NCBI GenBank assembly: GCA_021773645.1
Contig: JAJFJU010000026.1
Span: 212,767-276,766, forward strand
Direction: 5' to 3'
Origin: Gammaproteobacteria bacterium
GTDB taxonomy: Bacteria; Pseudomonadota; Gammaproteobacteria; HK1
Length of the DNA: 64,000 bases
Shown here: piece by piece, positions 41,515-50,201 of the stretch
Layout of the letters: every line of letters begins with the position of its first letter
How positions within the stretch are numbered: the stretch's first letter is position 1
Translations under genes and position numbers: made by a program
Notes under the pieces: model-generated
Databases searched by the model: none
What the model was told of the DNA's origin: nothing
Seen by the model: only the letters and a program-made list of their open reading frames with translations

Positions 41515-41736
41515 CCCAAGAGCACCCCAACCCATGACTAAAAAGGTACTTATGGCCTCTGCTGTGCACGGGTCCGCAGAATCCCGGGATTTACCCAGCG
41601 ATAGAAGTTGAAACGAGGTTAAGGAGCAGCCGCCCGCCACCGCGTAAGGACATCGCTCACAACTCAACCCATCCATAGCTCTCAGGTATGCGCGCAGCTT
41701 GTGGGGCCGTGTGTTAAGCCATAGGGAAAAGACGAT
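41515..41736. other. Non-coding spacer before the methyltransferase fusion; possible cos or late regulatory region
   Basis: 222 bp without a supported gene; the only long frame is antisense. It contains a perfect 12-bp palindrome AATCCCGGGATT (41580-41591). In lambda-like phages cos lies between lysis and terminase genes, which is this place, but no known cosN was recognised. A late promoter is another option. Confidence 0.3.
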
Positions 41737-44097
41737 ATGCCAGCAGTAAACTCGCTTCGGATTAAGCAAAGACCGACCGATCAGCTAATCCCCTACGCAC
41801 GCAACGCGCGGACACATAGCGATGATCAAGTCCATCAGATCGCCGCAAGCATTACCGAGTTCGGCTTTAACGTCCCCGTGCTAATAGACGGCGAAGATGG
41901 AGTGATTGCCGGACACGGCAGGATCCTCGCGGCCCAACAGCTAGGGCTAGAAACCATCCCGACGATCAGGCTGAAGCACTTAACAGACACACAGCGCCGC
42001 GCCTTCATAATTGCCGACAACAAGCTCACCGATAACGGCGGCTGGGATGAAGAAATACTCGCAGCAGAGATTCGGGCGCTACAGGGTGAAGGCTTCGATG
42101 TAGGGATCACCGGGTTCAGCGACGAAGAGCTAAGAGAGATCATGCGTGACCTAGACGGTGACGACGGCCCCGCGGGAGACGCCCCGGTACTCAGATCATC
42201 GTTAACTCAGCAATTCCTCATCCCGCCCTTCTCAGTACTCGATGCCCGCCAAGGATACTGGTCCGACCGCAAGCGCACATGGATCGCGCTAGGAATCCGC
42301 GGGGAGTTAGGGAGAGGACAAGACGGCAACAAGGCAAAAGGCGGCATGACCTACAGCGTAAGCAGTCAACCCGGGAAGGTGTACGACCGCAAAGCCGAGA
42401 TCGAGAAAGCCCTGGGGTTTGCTTTGACATGGAAGGAGTTCGCAGAGCGGCACCCGGAAGAGATCGCCGCCGCCGGGGATAGCATTTTCGATCCAGTCCT
42501 ATGTGAAATCGCCTACAGATGGTTCAGTCCGCCAGGCGGGAAAGTCCTCGATCCGTTTGCCGGGGGAAGTGTGCGCGGGGCCGTCGCAGCCGTCCTGGGT
42601 TACGACTACACGGGCATTGATTTACGGGCGGAGCAGATAGAAGCGAACCAGGACAACTGGGCAGAAGTGGCCGGCCGGATAAGTACCGAGCCAGCGCAGC
42701 GAGAACAATGCCAGGCCGATGGGCTAACACCCATCCAAGGATTAGACAACGGGACATGGGCTAAGCGCGACGACCTGTTTTCATACGCCGGTGCCAGAGG
42801 CGGGAAGGTCAGATCATGCCGCGCACTATCCGAGAGTGCGGAGGGGTTAGTGACCGCCGGCAGCCGTGCAAGCCCCCAAGCAAATATCGTCGCGCAGATT
42901 GCACGAGAGAAAGGAATCCCCTGCCGGATCCATGTTCCCACCGGGCCGTTAACGCCAGAACTCGAAGCAGCGCAGGCAGCAGGTGCAGAAGCGGTCCAGC
43001 ACAAGCCCGGCTATAACAGCGTGATAATTAAGCGGGCACGAGATGATGCAAAAGCCCGCGGATGGACAGAAATCCCCTTCGGCATGGAATGCCAAGAAGC
43101 AATCACGCAGACCCGCAAGCAAGTCGCCAACCTACCCCCGGAGGCGCAAAGGCTAGTCGTGCCAGTAGGTAGCGGGATGTCGTTAGCGGGAATACTGCAC
43201 GGGCTACACGATCACGGGATCGAACTCCCGGTTCTAGGCATCACAGTCGGTGCCGACCCAACAAAACGCCTCGACAAGTACGCCCCCGAAGGATGGCGAG
43301 AGCAAGTGACACTGGAGCCGTCCGGCCTCGACTACCACGACCCGGCACCGGGAACACAGATCGGCGGGATAGCGGTCGATCCAATCTACGAAGCGAAATG
43401 CATCCCCTTCCTAGAACGCGGCGATTGTCTCTGGATCGTAGGGATACGGCAGACAGCGACGGACGACGGCCCGGCGATGGTCACGCCAAACTGGATCACC
43501 GGAGACAGCAAGGACGTGAGCACGTTAGCGCCGGGGGACTACGATCTGCTTTTCACCTGCCCACCCTACGCAGATCTGGAACGCTACAGCGACGATCCAA
43601 AGGACATCAGCGCAATGGACTACCCGGAGTTCATGGAAGTCTACCGGGAGATCATCCAGCGCAGCGCCAGGCTATTACGTGATGACCGATTCGCCGTGAT
43701 CGTCGTCGGTGACGTGCGGGACAAAAAAGGGTTCTATCAGAATTTCATCAGCGACACGATCGCCGCCTTCGAGGATGCAGGCCTGCGGTACTACAACGAG
43801 GCTGTGCTGCTAACACCGATCACCAGCCTAGCCATGCGCGCCGGGGCCACCTTCCGCGCTAGCCGGAAGCTAGGCAAAGGCCACCAAAACCTGCTGGTGT
43901 TCACCAAAGGGGAGCCAGACGCAACAGATCCAGTGCAAGGCATGGCAAACGCCATAGCCTCGCAGTTCGACGGGCACCGACAGTTGCTGGAAGCCCACGA
44001 GAAGATGCTCGTCTTCACGAAAGGCGATCCAAAGACAGCGACCCTAAACTGCGGAACGGTAGAAGTGGATGACGTTCCGGCGGAAGAGTATGCCTAA
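41737..44097 (+). CDS. ParB-like domain + DNA methyltransferase with inserted PLP-fold-II domain
   Basis: 786 residues in three parts. About 1-140 is a ParB/Srx-like N domain (LIPYARNARTHSDDQVHQIA, VIAGHGRILAAQQLG). About 160-310 is methyltransferase part 1, with motif I VLDPFAGGSVRGAV (270-283) and GIDL. About 325-575 resembles a fold-type II PLP enzyme (ACC-deaminase / cysteine-synthase superfamily): TPIQGLDNGTWAKRDDLFSY, Lys357 in GGKVRS, VTAGSRASPQANIVAQIA, glycine loop VPVGSGMSLAG (475-485). About 585-786 is methyltransferase part 2: LLFTCPPYADLE (CPPY 608-611) and GKGHQNLLVFTKG. It may modify DNA with a methyl or larger group just before packaging. Similar fusions exist in other phages to my knowledge, without proven function. 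Confidence 0.85.
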   Translation: MPAVNSLRIKQRPTDQLIPYARNARTHSDDQVHQIAASITEFGFNVPVLIDGEDGVIAGHGRILAAQQLGLETIPTIRLKHLTDTQRRAFIIADNKLTDNGGWDEEILAAEIRALQGEGFDVGITGFSDEELREIMRDLDGDDGPAGDAPVLRSSLTQQFLIPPFSVLDARQGYWSDRKRTWIALGIRGELGRGQDGNKAKGGMTYSVSSQPGKVYDRKAEIEKALGFALTWKEFAERHPEEIAAAGDSIFDPVLCEIAYRWFSPPGGKVLDPFAGGSVRGAVAAVLGYDYTGIDLRAEQIEANQDNWAEVAGRISTEPAQREQCQADGLTPIQGLDNGTWAKRDDLFSYAGARGGKVRSCRALSESAEGLVTAGSRASPQANIVAQIAREKGIPCRIHVPTGPLTPELEAAQAAGAEAVQHKPGYNSVIIKRARDDAKARGWTEIPFGMECQEAITQTRKQVANLPPEAQRLVVPVGSGMSLAGILHGLHDHGIELPVLGITVGADPTKRLDKYAPEGWREQVTLEPSGLDYHDPAPGTQIGGIAVDPIYEAKCIPFLERGDCLWIVGIRQTATDDGPAMVTPNWITGDSKDVSTLAPGDYDLLFTCPPYADLERYSDDPKDISAMDYPEFMEVYREIIQRSARLLRDDRFAVIVVGDVRDKKGFYQNFISDTIAAFEDAGLRYYNEAVLLTPITSLAMRAGATFRASRKLGKGHQNLLVFTKGEPDATDPVQGMANAIASQFDGHRQLLEAHEKMLVFTKGDPKTATLNCGTVEVDDVPAEEYA

Positions 44098-44597
44098 TGC
44101 CCCTTGTTACGAAATCCGACTATGCCCGGCTAAGGGGATGCTCTCCAGCGTACATCAGCAAACTTCTAAAGAGCGGTCGAATAACGGAAGTGGACGGGAA
44201 GATCGACGTTGAGGCGGCAAACAGTTCCCTGGAACGACACGCAGATCCGGCGCGAGCGCTAACCAGGAAGTCACCGCCGACAAAACCGAAGGGCAGCCCC
44301 CCCGAGCCCGTCAGTGGCCCCTCGTACGCCTCGGCACGCGCCGCCCACGAAGCCATCAAAGCACGCATGGCAAAGATGGAATTCGACCGCCGCTCCGGGG
44401 AGTTGGTGTCCGTGGACAAAGTTAAGCGACAGGCAGCAAGAGCAGGAAGGGTGATCCGAGACGCGATGCTATCGATACCCGACAGGATCAGCGCCGTCCT
44501 CGCTGTAGAGTCAGACGAACGGCGGGTTCACGACCTGCTGGACGCTGAGATCACAGCAGCACTGGAGACTGTAAGTGCAAACAGCGCAACGCACTGA
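44097..44597 (+). CDS. Terminase small subunit (Nu1-like)
   Basis: Recognises cos or pac DNA and loads the motor. 166 residues: N-terminal winged-helix/HTH (about 1-45, SDYARLRGCSPAYISKLLKS), Pro-rich linker (about 56-75), helical C-terminus (MEFDRRSGELVSVDKVKRQA, AGRVIRDAMLSIPDRISAVL). Overlaps the large subunit gene by 23 nt. Confidence 0.85.
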   Translation: MPLVTKSDYARLRGCSPAYISKLLKSGRITEVDGKIDVEAANSSLERHADPARALTRKSPPTKPKGSPPEPVSGPSYASARAAHEAIKARMAKMEFDRRSGELVSVDKVKRQAARAGRVIRDAMLSIPDRISAVLAVESDERRVHDLLDAEITAALETVSANSATH

Positions 44598-46413
44598 AGA
44601 CGCCTACGGGGATGCCTTTTTCGGAGCGGTAGCGCCCGATCCAAAGCTTACCGTAAGCGAATGGGCCGACGATTGCCGGCGGCTCACCCAACGCGCCTCA
44701 GCAGAGCCCGGGCCCTGGCGTACCAGCCGCGCACCCTACCTCCGGGAAATCATGGACTGCCTAAGCCCCAGTTCGCTCGAGAGCGAAGTCGTATTCATGA
44801 AAGGCAGCCAAGTCGGCGGCACAGAATGCGGTAATAACTGGCTCGGCTACATCATCCACAAAGCCCCCGGCCCGATGATGTACGTACTACCCACCGTTGA
44901 AACAGCCAAGCGCACAAGCCGACAACGCATAGCCCCAATGATCGATGAAACGCCCGAGTTAAGGGAGCGCGTAAAGGATTCAAGATCTAGGGACTCAGGG
45001 AACACCCTGCTGATGAAGGAGTTTCCCAACGGCCTGCTGATCTTAACCGGCGCAAATAGTGGCGTAGGCCTGCGTTCAATGCCCTGCCGCTTCCTATTCC
45101 TCGACGAAGTAGACGCCTATCCGCTGGACGTGGACGGCGAAGGCGATCCGGTAGGTCTGGCTATCAAGCGCACCGCAACCTTCCGACGCAATCGCAAAAT
45201 CTTCCTATGCAGCACACCAGGCGTGAAAGGTGAAAGCCGCATTGAAGATCGATATGAGAACAGCGACAAACGGGAATATCACGTCCCCTGCGCCAACTGC
45301 GGCACCTATCAAAAACTTGAATGGAGCCAGATTAAATGGACCGACAACGATCCAGACACCGCGGTCTTCGTCTGCGCATCGTGCGGGAAAGAGCACGCGG
45401 AACAGCACAAAACCGAGATGCTGGAAAAGGGCAAATGGGTAAAGACCAGGGAGGGTCTCGGGCTAGCGGCCGGCTTCCACCTTTCATCGCTCTATAGTCC
45501 CGTCGGTTGGTATTCCTGGGCAGACGCCGCGCGCGATTTCCTCGGTGCACAAAACTCGACCGACCGCCTAAAGGTATGGACGAACACCGTAGTGGCCGAA
45601 ACCTGGGAAGACGAAGGCGAGGAGATAGACACCAGCGGGCTCCACTTCCGGCGCGAGCACTACCCGGCAGAAGTTCCCGAGCAGGTAATCATCCTAACGG
45701 CGGCCGTGGACGTTCAGGACGATCGACTAGAGGCAGAGATCCAAGGATGGGGGGAGGAAGAAGAAAACTGGTCAATAGACTTCACCCGTCTATACGGGGA
45801 TCTGGATAAACCCGGAATCTGGAACAAGCTGGCCGACTGGCTACGCAAACCACGGATCGCCGAAACCGGGGAGATCATGGACGTAAAGCTGGCGCTAATA
45901 GATTCAGGTGGCCACTACACCGATGAGGTCTATAAATTCAGCATCAAGCACGGCGATATGCGGTTCGTCCCAATCAAGGGCGCGAGCACCCCCTGGCAGC
46001 CGATAGCCACTTGGCCCCGCAAGCGAAACGTAAAAAAGGTCTACCTGGTAATGGTAGGCACCGACACAGCAAAGGAAGTACTCGCCGCTCGCCTACGCCA
46101 AACCGAGCCGGGACCAGGATACCGGCACTGGCCGATCGCAGATTGGTGCGATGAAGAGCATTTTTCCCAGCTATCCGCAGAAAAGTTGGTCAAGAAATAC
46201 CGCCGCGGATTCGAGCACCGGGAATGGCATAAAACCCGGCCGCGTAACGAAGCGCTCGATCTTTCCGTCTACAACCTCGCCGCGATTCGGATCCTCCAAC
46301 AGCACTTCCACATCCGGCTTGACGGGTACCAGGCCAGGCAAGAGGCCGGGCAGGAAGAGGAGGCGGTAATCGTGCCAGCCCCGATAACCCACCCAGACCC
46401 ATGGCTGAACTAG
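44575..46413 (+). CDS. Terminase large subunit (GpA family)
   Basis: ATPase and nuclease that packages DNA. 612 residues from a GTG. ATPase about 50-230: Walker-A-like MKGSQVGGTECGNN (about 75-88), Walker B FLFLDEVDAY (173-182). Zinc-ribbon CANCGTY..CASCGKEH (about 240-275). Nuclease about 370-590 with Asp in AAVDVQDDRLEAEIQGWG, ALIDSGGHYTDEV and the conserved NEALD near 575. GpA type implies cos packaging like lambda, as opposed to headful. Confidence 0.95.
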   Translation: MQTAQRTEDAYGDAFFGAVAPDPKLTVSEWADDCRRLTQRASAEPGPWRTSRAPYLREIMDCLSPSSLESEVVFMKGSQVGGTECGNNWLGYIIHKAPGPMMYVLPTVETAKRTSRQRIAPMIDETPELRERVKDSRSRDSGNTLLMKEFPNGLLILTGANSGVGLRSMPCRFLFLDEVDAYPLDVDGEGDPVGLAIKRTATFRRNRKIFLCSTPGVKGESRIEDRYENSDKREYHVPCANCGTYQKLEWSQIKWTDNDPDTAVFVCASCGKEHAEQHKTEMLEKGKWVKTREGLGLAAGFHLSSLYSPVGWYSWADAARDFLGAQNSTDRLKVWTNTVVAETWEDEGEEIDTSGLHFRREHYPAEVPEQVIILTAAVDVQDDRLEAEIQGWGEEEENWSIDFTRLYGDLDKPGIWNKLADWLRKPRIAETGEIMDVKLALIDSGGHYTDEVYKFSIKHGDMRFVPIKGASTPWQPIATWPRKRNVKKVYLVMVGTDTAKEVLAARLRQTEPGPGYRHWPIADWCDEEHFSQLSAEKLVKKYRRGFEHREWHKTRPRNEALDLSVYNLAAIRILQQHFHIRLDGYQARQEAGQEEEAVIVPAPITHPDPWLN

Positions 46414-46688
46414 CACAAGGGAACGAACTGCTAGACACACTCCGCGAGGAGACGATGGCGGCCGCCCGGAGAATGGGGATCGGTAAGCGCCTAGCCCACC
46501 TACTCGCCCGGAGCCTGGAAGAGCGGATACGCATGACGCTAGGCGGTCGCAGATCCTACATCCCCAAGCCAGACACAGAAGAACGCGATCGGCAAATTAG
46601 GGAACGGTTCAACGGACGAAATCATTCAGATATTTGCCATGAGTTCGGCATAGCGAAAACAACTCTCTACCGCATCTTAAAAACGTAG
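46401..46688 (+). CDS. Mor-family transcription activator-like protein
   Basis: 95 residues: helical N-terminus (about 1-45), then a C-terminal DNA-binding part GGRRSYIPKPDTEERDRQIR with ERFNGRNHSDICHEFGIAKTTLYRIL (split) as in Mu Mor/C. Overlaps the terminase stop by 13 nt. Just after it lies a 98-bp AT-rich non-coding gap (46689-46786) that could hold the promoter it controls. Its place inside a lambda-like packaging operon is unusual. Confidence 0.75.
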   Translation: MAELAQGNELLDTLREETMAAARRMGIGKRLAHLLARSLEERIRMTLGGRRSYIPKPDTEERDRQIRERFNGRNHSDICHEFGIAKTTLYRILKT

Positions 46689-46786
46689 TCCACAGCAACC
46701 GACAACAAGCGCCGGCAATACACAATAAAAAAAATAGTTCCATTTTTTGCCTAGATTTGGGACTGACCTCCAACCATTCTCCGGGC

Positions 46787-47002
46787 ATGACTACCGCCAC
46801 GGACATGCTCTCGGCCTACCTATCAGCCGAAGCCGATCTCCTGAAAGGGGGCAAATCGGCACGCATCGGCGACCAGCTTTTCACCCACGAAGACCTAGAC
46901 GCCATACGCGCAGGACGCAAGGAATGGGAAGCCCGCGTTAACGACGAAACCGCGACAGCAGAAGGCCGTCCAGGCCGCTCACCCATTTACTTGAATCTGT
47001 GA
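46787..47002 (+). CDS. gpW-like head-tail joining protein
   Basis: 71 residues from MTTATDMLSAYLSAEADLLK. Short helical protein with RIGDQLFTHEDLDAIRAGRK, like gpW, which seals the packaged head. Overlaps the portal gene by 4 nt, matching the lambda order A-W-B. Confidence 0.78.
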   Translation: MTTATDMLSAYLSAEADLLKGGKSARIGDQLFTHEDLDAIRAGRKEWEARVNDETATAEGRPGRSPIYLNL

Positions 47003-48540
47003 TGGATCAAGCACAGACCACAGCACCGAAAGTCGAAGCAGCCGCCCACGCCGGCGCTGCAATAGACGATCGGACTATGGCCTCATGGAACCCCGTAGCC
47101 GGATCGCCAGACGCCGATCTGCTGGACGAACGCGGGATCCTAGTTCCAAGAGCCCGCGACCTAGCCAGAAACAACGGCATCGCCTCAGGCGCAATCCAGA
47201 CCCTGCAAGACAACATCATCGGTTCAGTGCTAAGGCTCTCAGCGCAGCCGGACTACCGGGCGCTCGGTAAGCCCAAGGAATGGGCCTCAGACTGGGCGCG
47301 AACCACCGAAGCAGCCTTTCGCAGTTGGGCAGACACCAAGGAATGCGACGCCGGCCGATCGATGACCCTAATCGGGCTCACTACCCAGGCGCTACGCGGC
47401 GCATTCATCAACGGCGATGCCATAGCAATTCCCTACTGGGTACCGCGTAAAGGCAGCAAATGGGGTACCCGGCTCCAGGTAATCGAAGCCGACCGGCTAG
47501 AGACACCGCCAGGGCGCCAGGACGACGCCAACATGCGCGGCGGGATCGAGATAGATAAGCACGGCGCTCCCGTAGCCTACTGGATCCGCAAGACGCACCC
47601 CGGAGACTTCTACGGCCTACTGGCATCGCTAAGCCGTAACGGCGATTTCACTCGAATCCCCGCCTTTACCCCCTGGGGCCGCCCGAGAGTCATCCACCTA
47701 CACGACAAAGAACGCAGCGGACAGAGCCGGGGCAAGCCCTTAATGGCCGCCGTCATGCGCGAATTCAGGATGGCCGGCCACTACAGCACCACCGAGCTGC
47801 AAGCCGCGATCGCCAATAGCCTAATTGCCGCCTTCCTGGAATCCGACATGGACCAGGACTCAGCATCGAGGCTCTTCAGCAGCGGCAAGGACGGGGATCC
47901 AGCCAACTACTGGAACAGCGCCGTAGGCGAGTACAGAGCCAGCCTGAAAGGGGGCGCAATAATCCCCCTACCGGCAGGCGCAAAGGTATCAAGCCACGAT
48001 CCAGGACGGCCGAACACCGCTTTCGACGGATTCATGTCGTCAGTGCTACGGCACATAGCGACCGGCCTGAATCTTCCCTACGAATTGCTGCTCAAAGACT
48101 TCAGCAAAACGAATTACAGCAGCGCACGCGCAGCGCTCATGGAAGCCTGGAGATATTTCCAAGGCCGCCGCCGTTGGCTAAAAGATTACTGGCTCGATCC
48201 CATCTACGAGCTATGGCAGGAAGAAGCCGTGAACGCGGGCGTGATCGACGCCCCCGACTGGTACGAAAACCGCCACCCCTACACCCGCAACCGCTGGATC
48301 TTCTCAGGCCGCGGCTGGATCGATCCGGCCAAGGAAGCGGAAGCAGCGCGTCGCCGACTCAAAGCCGGGCTATCCACCCTCGAAATCGAATGCGCAGAGC
48401 AAGGCCTCGACTGGGAAGAGGTCATGGAGCAGCGCGCCCGCGAGCAGGAAACCGCAGACAGCCTAGGTGTCAGCATCGACACCGAAAGCGGGACGTTCAG
48501 AGACGAAGAAACGAATGAACGCGAAGAGGCAATTCCATGA
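46999..48540 (+). CDS. Lambda-family portal protein (gpB-like)
   Basis: 513 residues. Forms the dodecameric channel at one capsid vertex. SWNPVAGSPDADLLDERGIL (about 29-48) and RARDLARNNGIASGAIQTLQ (about 51-70) are the lambda portal N-terminal pattern; VIHLHDKERSGQSRGKPLMA and FSKTNYSSARAALMEAWRYF mark the stem and C-terminal parts. Overlaps its downstream protease by 4 nt. Confidence 0.95.
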   Translation: MMDQAQTTAPKVEAAAHAGAAIDDRTMASWNPVAGSPDADLLDERGILVPRARDLARNNGIASGAIQTLQDNIIGSVLRLSAQPDYRALGKPKEWASDWARTTEAAFRSWADTKECDAGRSMTLIGLTTQALRGAFINGDAIAIPYWVPRKGSKWGTRLQVIEADRLETPPGRQDDANMRGGIEIDKHGAPVAYWIRKTHPGDFYGLLASLSRNGDFTRIPAFTPWGRPRVIHLHDKERSGQSRGKPLMAAVMREFRMAGHYSTTELQAAIANSLIAAFLESDMDQDSASRLFSSGKDGDPANYWNSAVGEYRASLKGGAIIPLPAGAKVSSHDPGRPNTAFDGFMSSVLRHIATGLNLPYELLLKDFSKTNYSSARAALMEAWRYFQGRRRWLKDYWLDPIYELWQEEAVNAGVIDAPDWYENRHPYTRNRWIFSGRGWIDPAKEAEAARRRLKAGLSTLEIECAEQGLDWEEVMEQRAREQETADSLGVSIDTESGTFRDEETNEREEAIP

Positions 48541-49820
48541 GGGGATACCCACAGATCGCCGCCAGGATCTACAACACACCGCTCCTGATACATCCAGATA
48601 AAGCGACCGTCATTGAATCCGTGCTGCGGAAAGCACAGGCAGGCTCCCTAGATGTCGAGGCAGCCGGCCCGGTAACACGCCCGACGGGTAACGGGTACTC
48701 AATGACCGCCGGCGGGGTCGCTGTAATCAGGGTCTTCGGGACACTCATGCACAGGGCGCTGGGCCTTAACGCTATCTCAGGCGGCACAAGCTATACCCGC
48801 CTAGCATCAGTCATAGACGCAGCAGCCAAGGACGCCGACGCGAAAGCAATCCTCCTAGAGATCGACAGCCCCGGCGGTGAGGCAAGCGGACTCTACGACC
48901 TAGCACAAAGAATAATCGAAGCCCGGCAGGAAAAGCCGGTATGGGCAATCGCCAATGAAGAGGCATTCAGCGCCGCCTTCGCAATTGCCGTCTCAGCAGA
49001 TCGCGTATTAGCCACCCCCACCGGAATGGTCGGCAGTATCGGCGTGATCGCCCTGCACCTCGATCAAAGTAAACGAGACGCCAAGCAAGGGCTCACCTAC
49101 ACCGCGATCTTCGCGGGAGCACACAAGAACGACCTCACCTCCCACGCCCCGCTCAACGGCGATGCACGCGAACGTATGCAGGCAATCATCGACAGCCACT
49201 ATGACGCCTTTGTAACCCACGTTGCAGATCGGCGGGGAGTGGAGCCCGAAGCCGTCCGACGCACCGAGGCGGGAATCCTCCTGACCAAGGAAGCAATCGC
49301 GCTAAATCTTATAGACGGCATCGCATCGTTCAGCGAAGCCGTGGAATCACTCGAAGAGGAGGTCAACAACGCCACCTCATTAACCGGCCTCCGGGCCAAC
49401 AGCAAGAGGGCTAGCCCCATGGCAAAGTCAGAAAGCATTGACGCCCCGGAGACCGAAACTCCGCAGGCGTTTACCGAAGTAGATATCACCAAGGCTCGCG
49501 CAGATGGGCACGCAAAAGGCGTGTCGGCCGGCGCAACCAGCGAACGTGAGCGGATTCAAGGAATTCTGAGCCTCGAAGAGGCGCAAGGACGGGAGAAGCT
49601 CGCCATGTCCCTGGCGATGACCACGGAACTCGATGCAGAGAAAGTGTCGGGCATCCTCGCCTCATCGCCAAAGGAAACCCCCGCAGCCGGTGGAAACGCC
49701 TTCAGCCAGCACATGGAGCACGTCGGAAACCCGGACATCGGTGCAGACGCAGCAAGTGCCGATGACAGCGACGAATCCGAAGTACAGAAGATCGTCAACC
49801 TGCACCACAACACCCGATAA
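48537..49820 (+). CDS. Capsid maturation protease (S49/SppA family, gpC-like) with C-terminal scaffold
   Basis: 427 residues. S49 protease about 50-290: LLEIDSPGGEASGLYDLAQR, nucleophile Ser about residue 143 in NEEAFSAAFAIA, catalytic Lys expected near AGAHKNDLT. C-terminal part about 295-427 is acidic and Ala/Glu-rich, like lambda Nu3 scaffolding. An in-frame ATG with AGAGGG upstream could start a separate scaffold protein. Confidence 0.93.
   Translation: MRGYPQIAARIYNTPLLIHPDKATVIESVLRKAQAGSLDVEAAGPVTRPTGNGYSMTAGGVAVIRVFGTLMHRALGLNAISGGTSYTRLASVIDAAAKDADAKAILLEIDSPGGEASGLYDLAQRIIEARQEKPVWAIANEEAFSAAFAIAVSADRVLATPTGMVGSIGVIALHLDQSKRDAKQGLTYTAIFAGAHKNDLTSHAPLNGDARERMQAIIDSHYDAFVTHVADRRGVEPEAVRRTEAGILLTKEAIALNLIDGIASFSEAVESLEEEVNNATSLTGLRANSKRASPMAKSESIDAPETETPQAFTEVDITKARADGHAKGVSAGATSERERIQGILSLEEAQGREKLAMSLAMTTELDAEKVSGILASSPKETPAAGGNAFSQHMEHVGNPDIGADAASADDSDESEVQKIVNLHHNTR
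49419..49820 (+). CDS. Nested scaffold protein from internal start (Nu3-like)
   Basis: In-frame ATG at codon 295 of the protease, with AAGAGGG 9 nt upstream, gives MAKSESIDAPETETPQAFTE and a 133-residue acidic helical protein. Lambda makes its Nu3 scaffold the same way. Evidence is the ribosome-binding site and the lambda parallel. Confidence 0.5.
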   Translation: MAKSESIDAPETETPQAFTEVDITKARADGHAKGVSAGATSERERIQGILSLEEAQGREKLAMSLAMTTELDAEKVSGILASSPKETPAAGGNAFSQHMEHVGNPDIGADAASADDSDESEVQKIVNLHHNTR

Positions 49821-49831
49821 GGAGGAAGGCA

Positions 49832-50197
49832 ATGACAGCCTCACACAGCAGCAGCACCTACACGCCGGACGGCCTTGTCGCCGGAAACGCACACCTTCTC
49901 ACCTCCCGGAAGATCACCCTGATCACCGGGCAGAACCTGATCCGCGGAGCAGTCCTCGGGAAGATCACCGCGAGCGGGAAATACAACCTCTCACTTTCGG
50001 CGGCAGCGGACGGATCGCAGACCCCGGATCTGGTTCTTGCAGAAGACACCGATGCAAGCGCAGGCGACAAGGTAACGATTGCCTACAGTCGCGGCGATTT
50101 CATCGAACAGAAACTGACCATTGGAACGGCGCACACAGCGGACACCATCCGCGAAGGGCTTCGCGACAAGGGCATCATCCTCGTGAAGGAGGCGTAA
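49832..50197 (+). CDS. Head decoration protein (gpD-like)
   Basis: 121 residues. GNAHLLTSRKITLITGQNLI then RGAVLGKITASGKYNL is the gpD beta-fold pattern; ends with KGIILVKEA. Binds the expanded capsid and stabilises it. GGAGG lies 8 nt before the ATG. Directly before the major capsid gene, as in lambda. Confidence 0.92.
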   Translation: MTASHSSSTYTPDGLVAGNAHLLTSRKITLITGQNLIRGAVLGKITASGKYNLSLSAAADGSQTPDLVLAEDTDASAGDKVTIAYSRGDFIEQKLTIGTAHTADTIREGLRDKGIILVKEA

Positions 50198-50201
50198 GAA
50201 A

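Noticed and set aside
41737..44097. The methyltransferase-PLP fusion as an assembly artefact or two merged genes
   Set aside because: The frame is uninterrupted over all domains, boundaries show no stop or start signals, and the methyltransferase halves complement each other.
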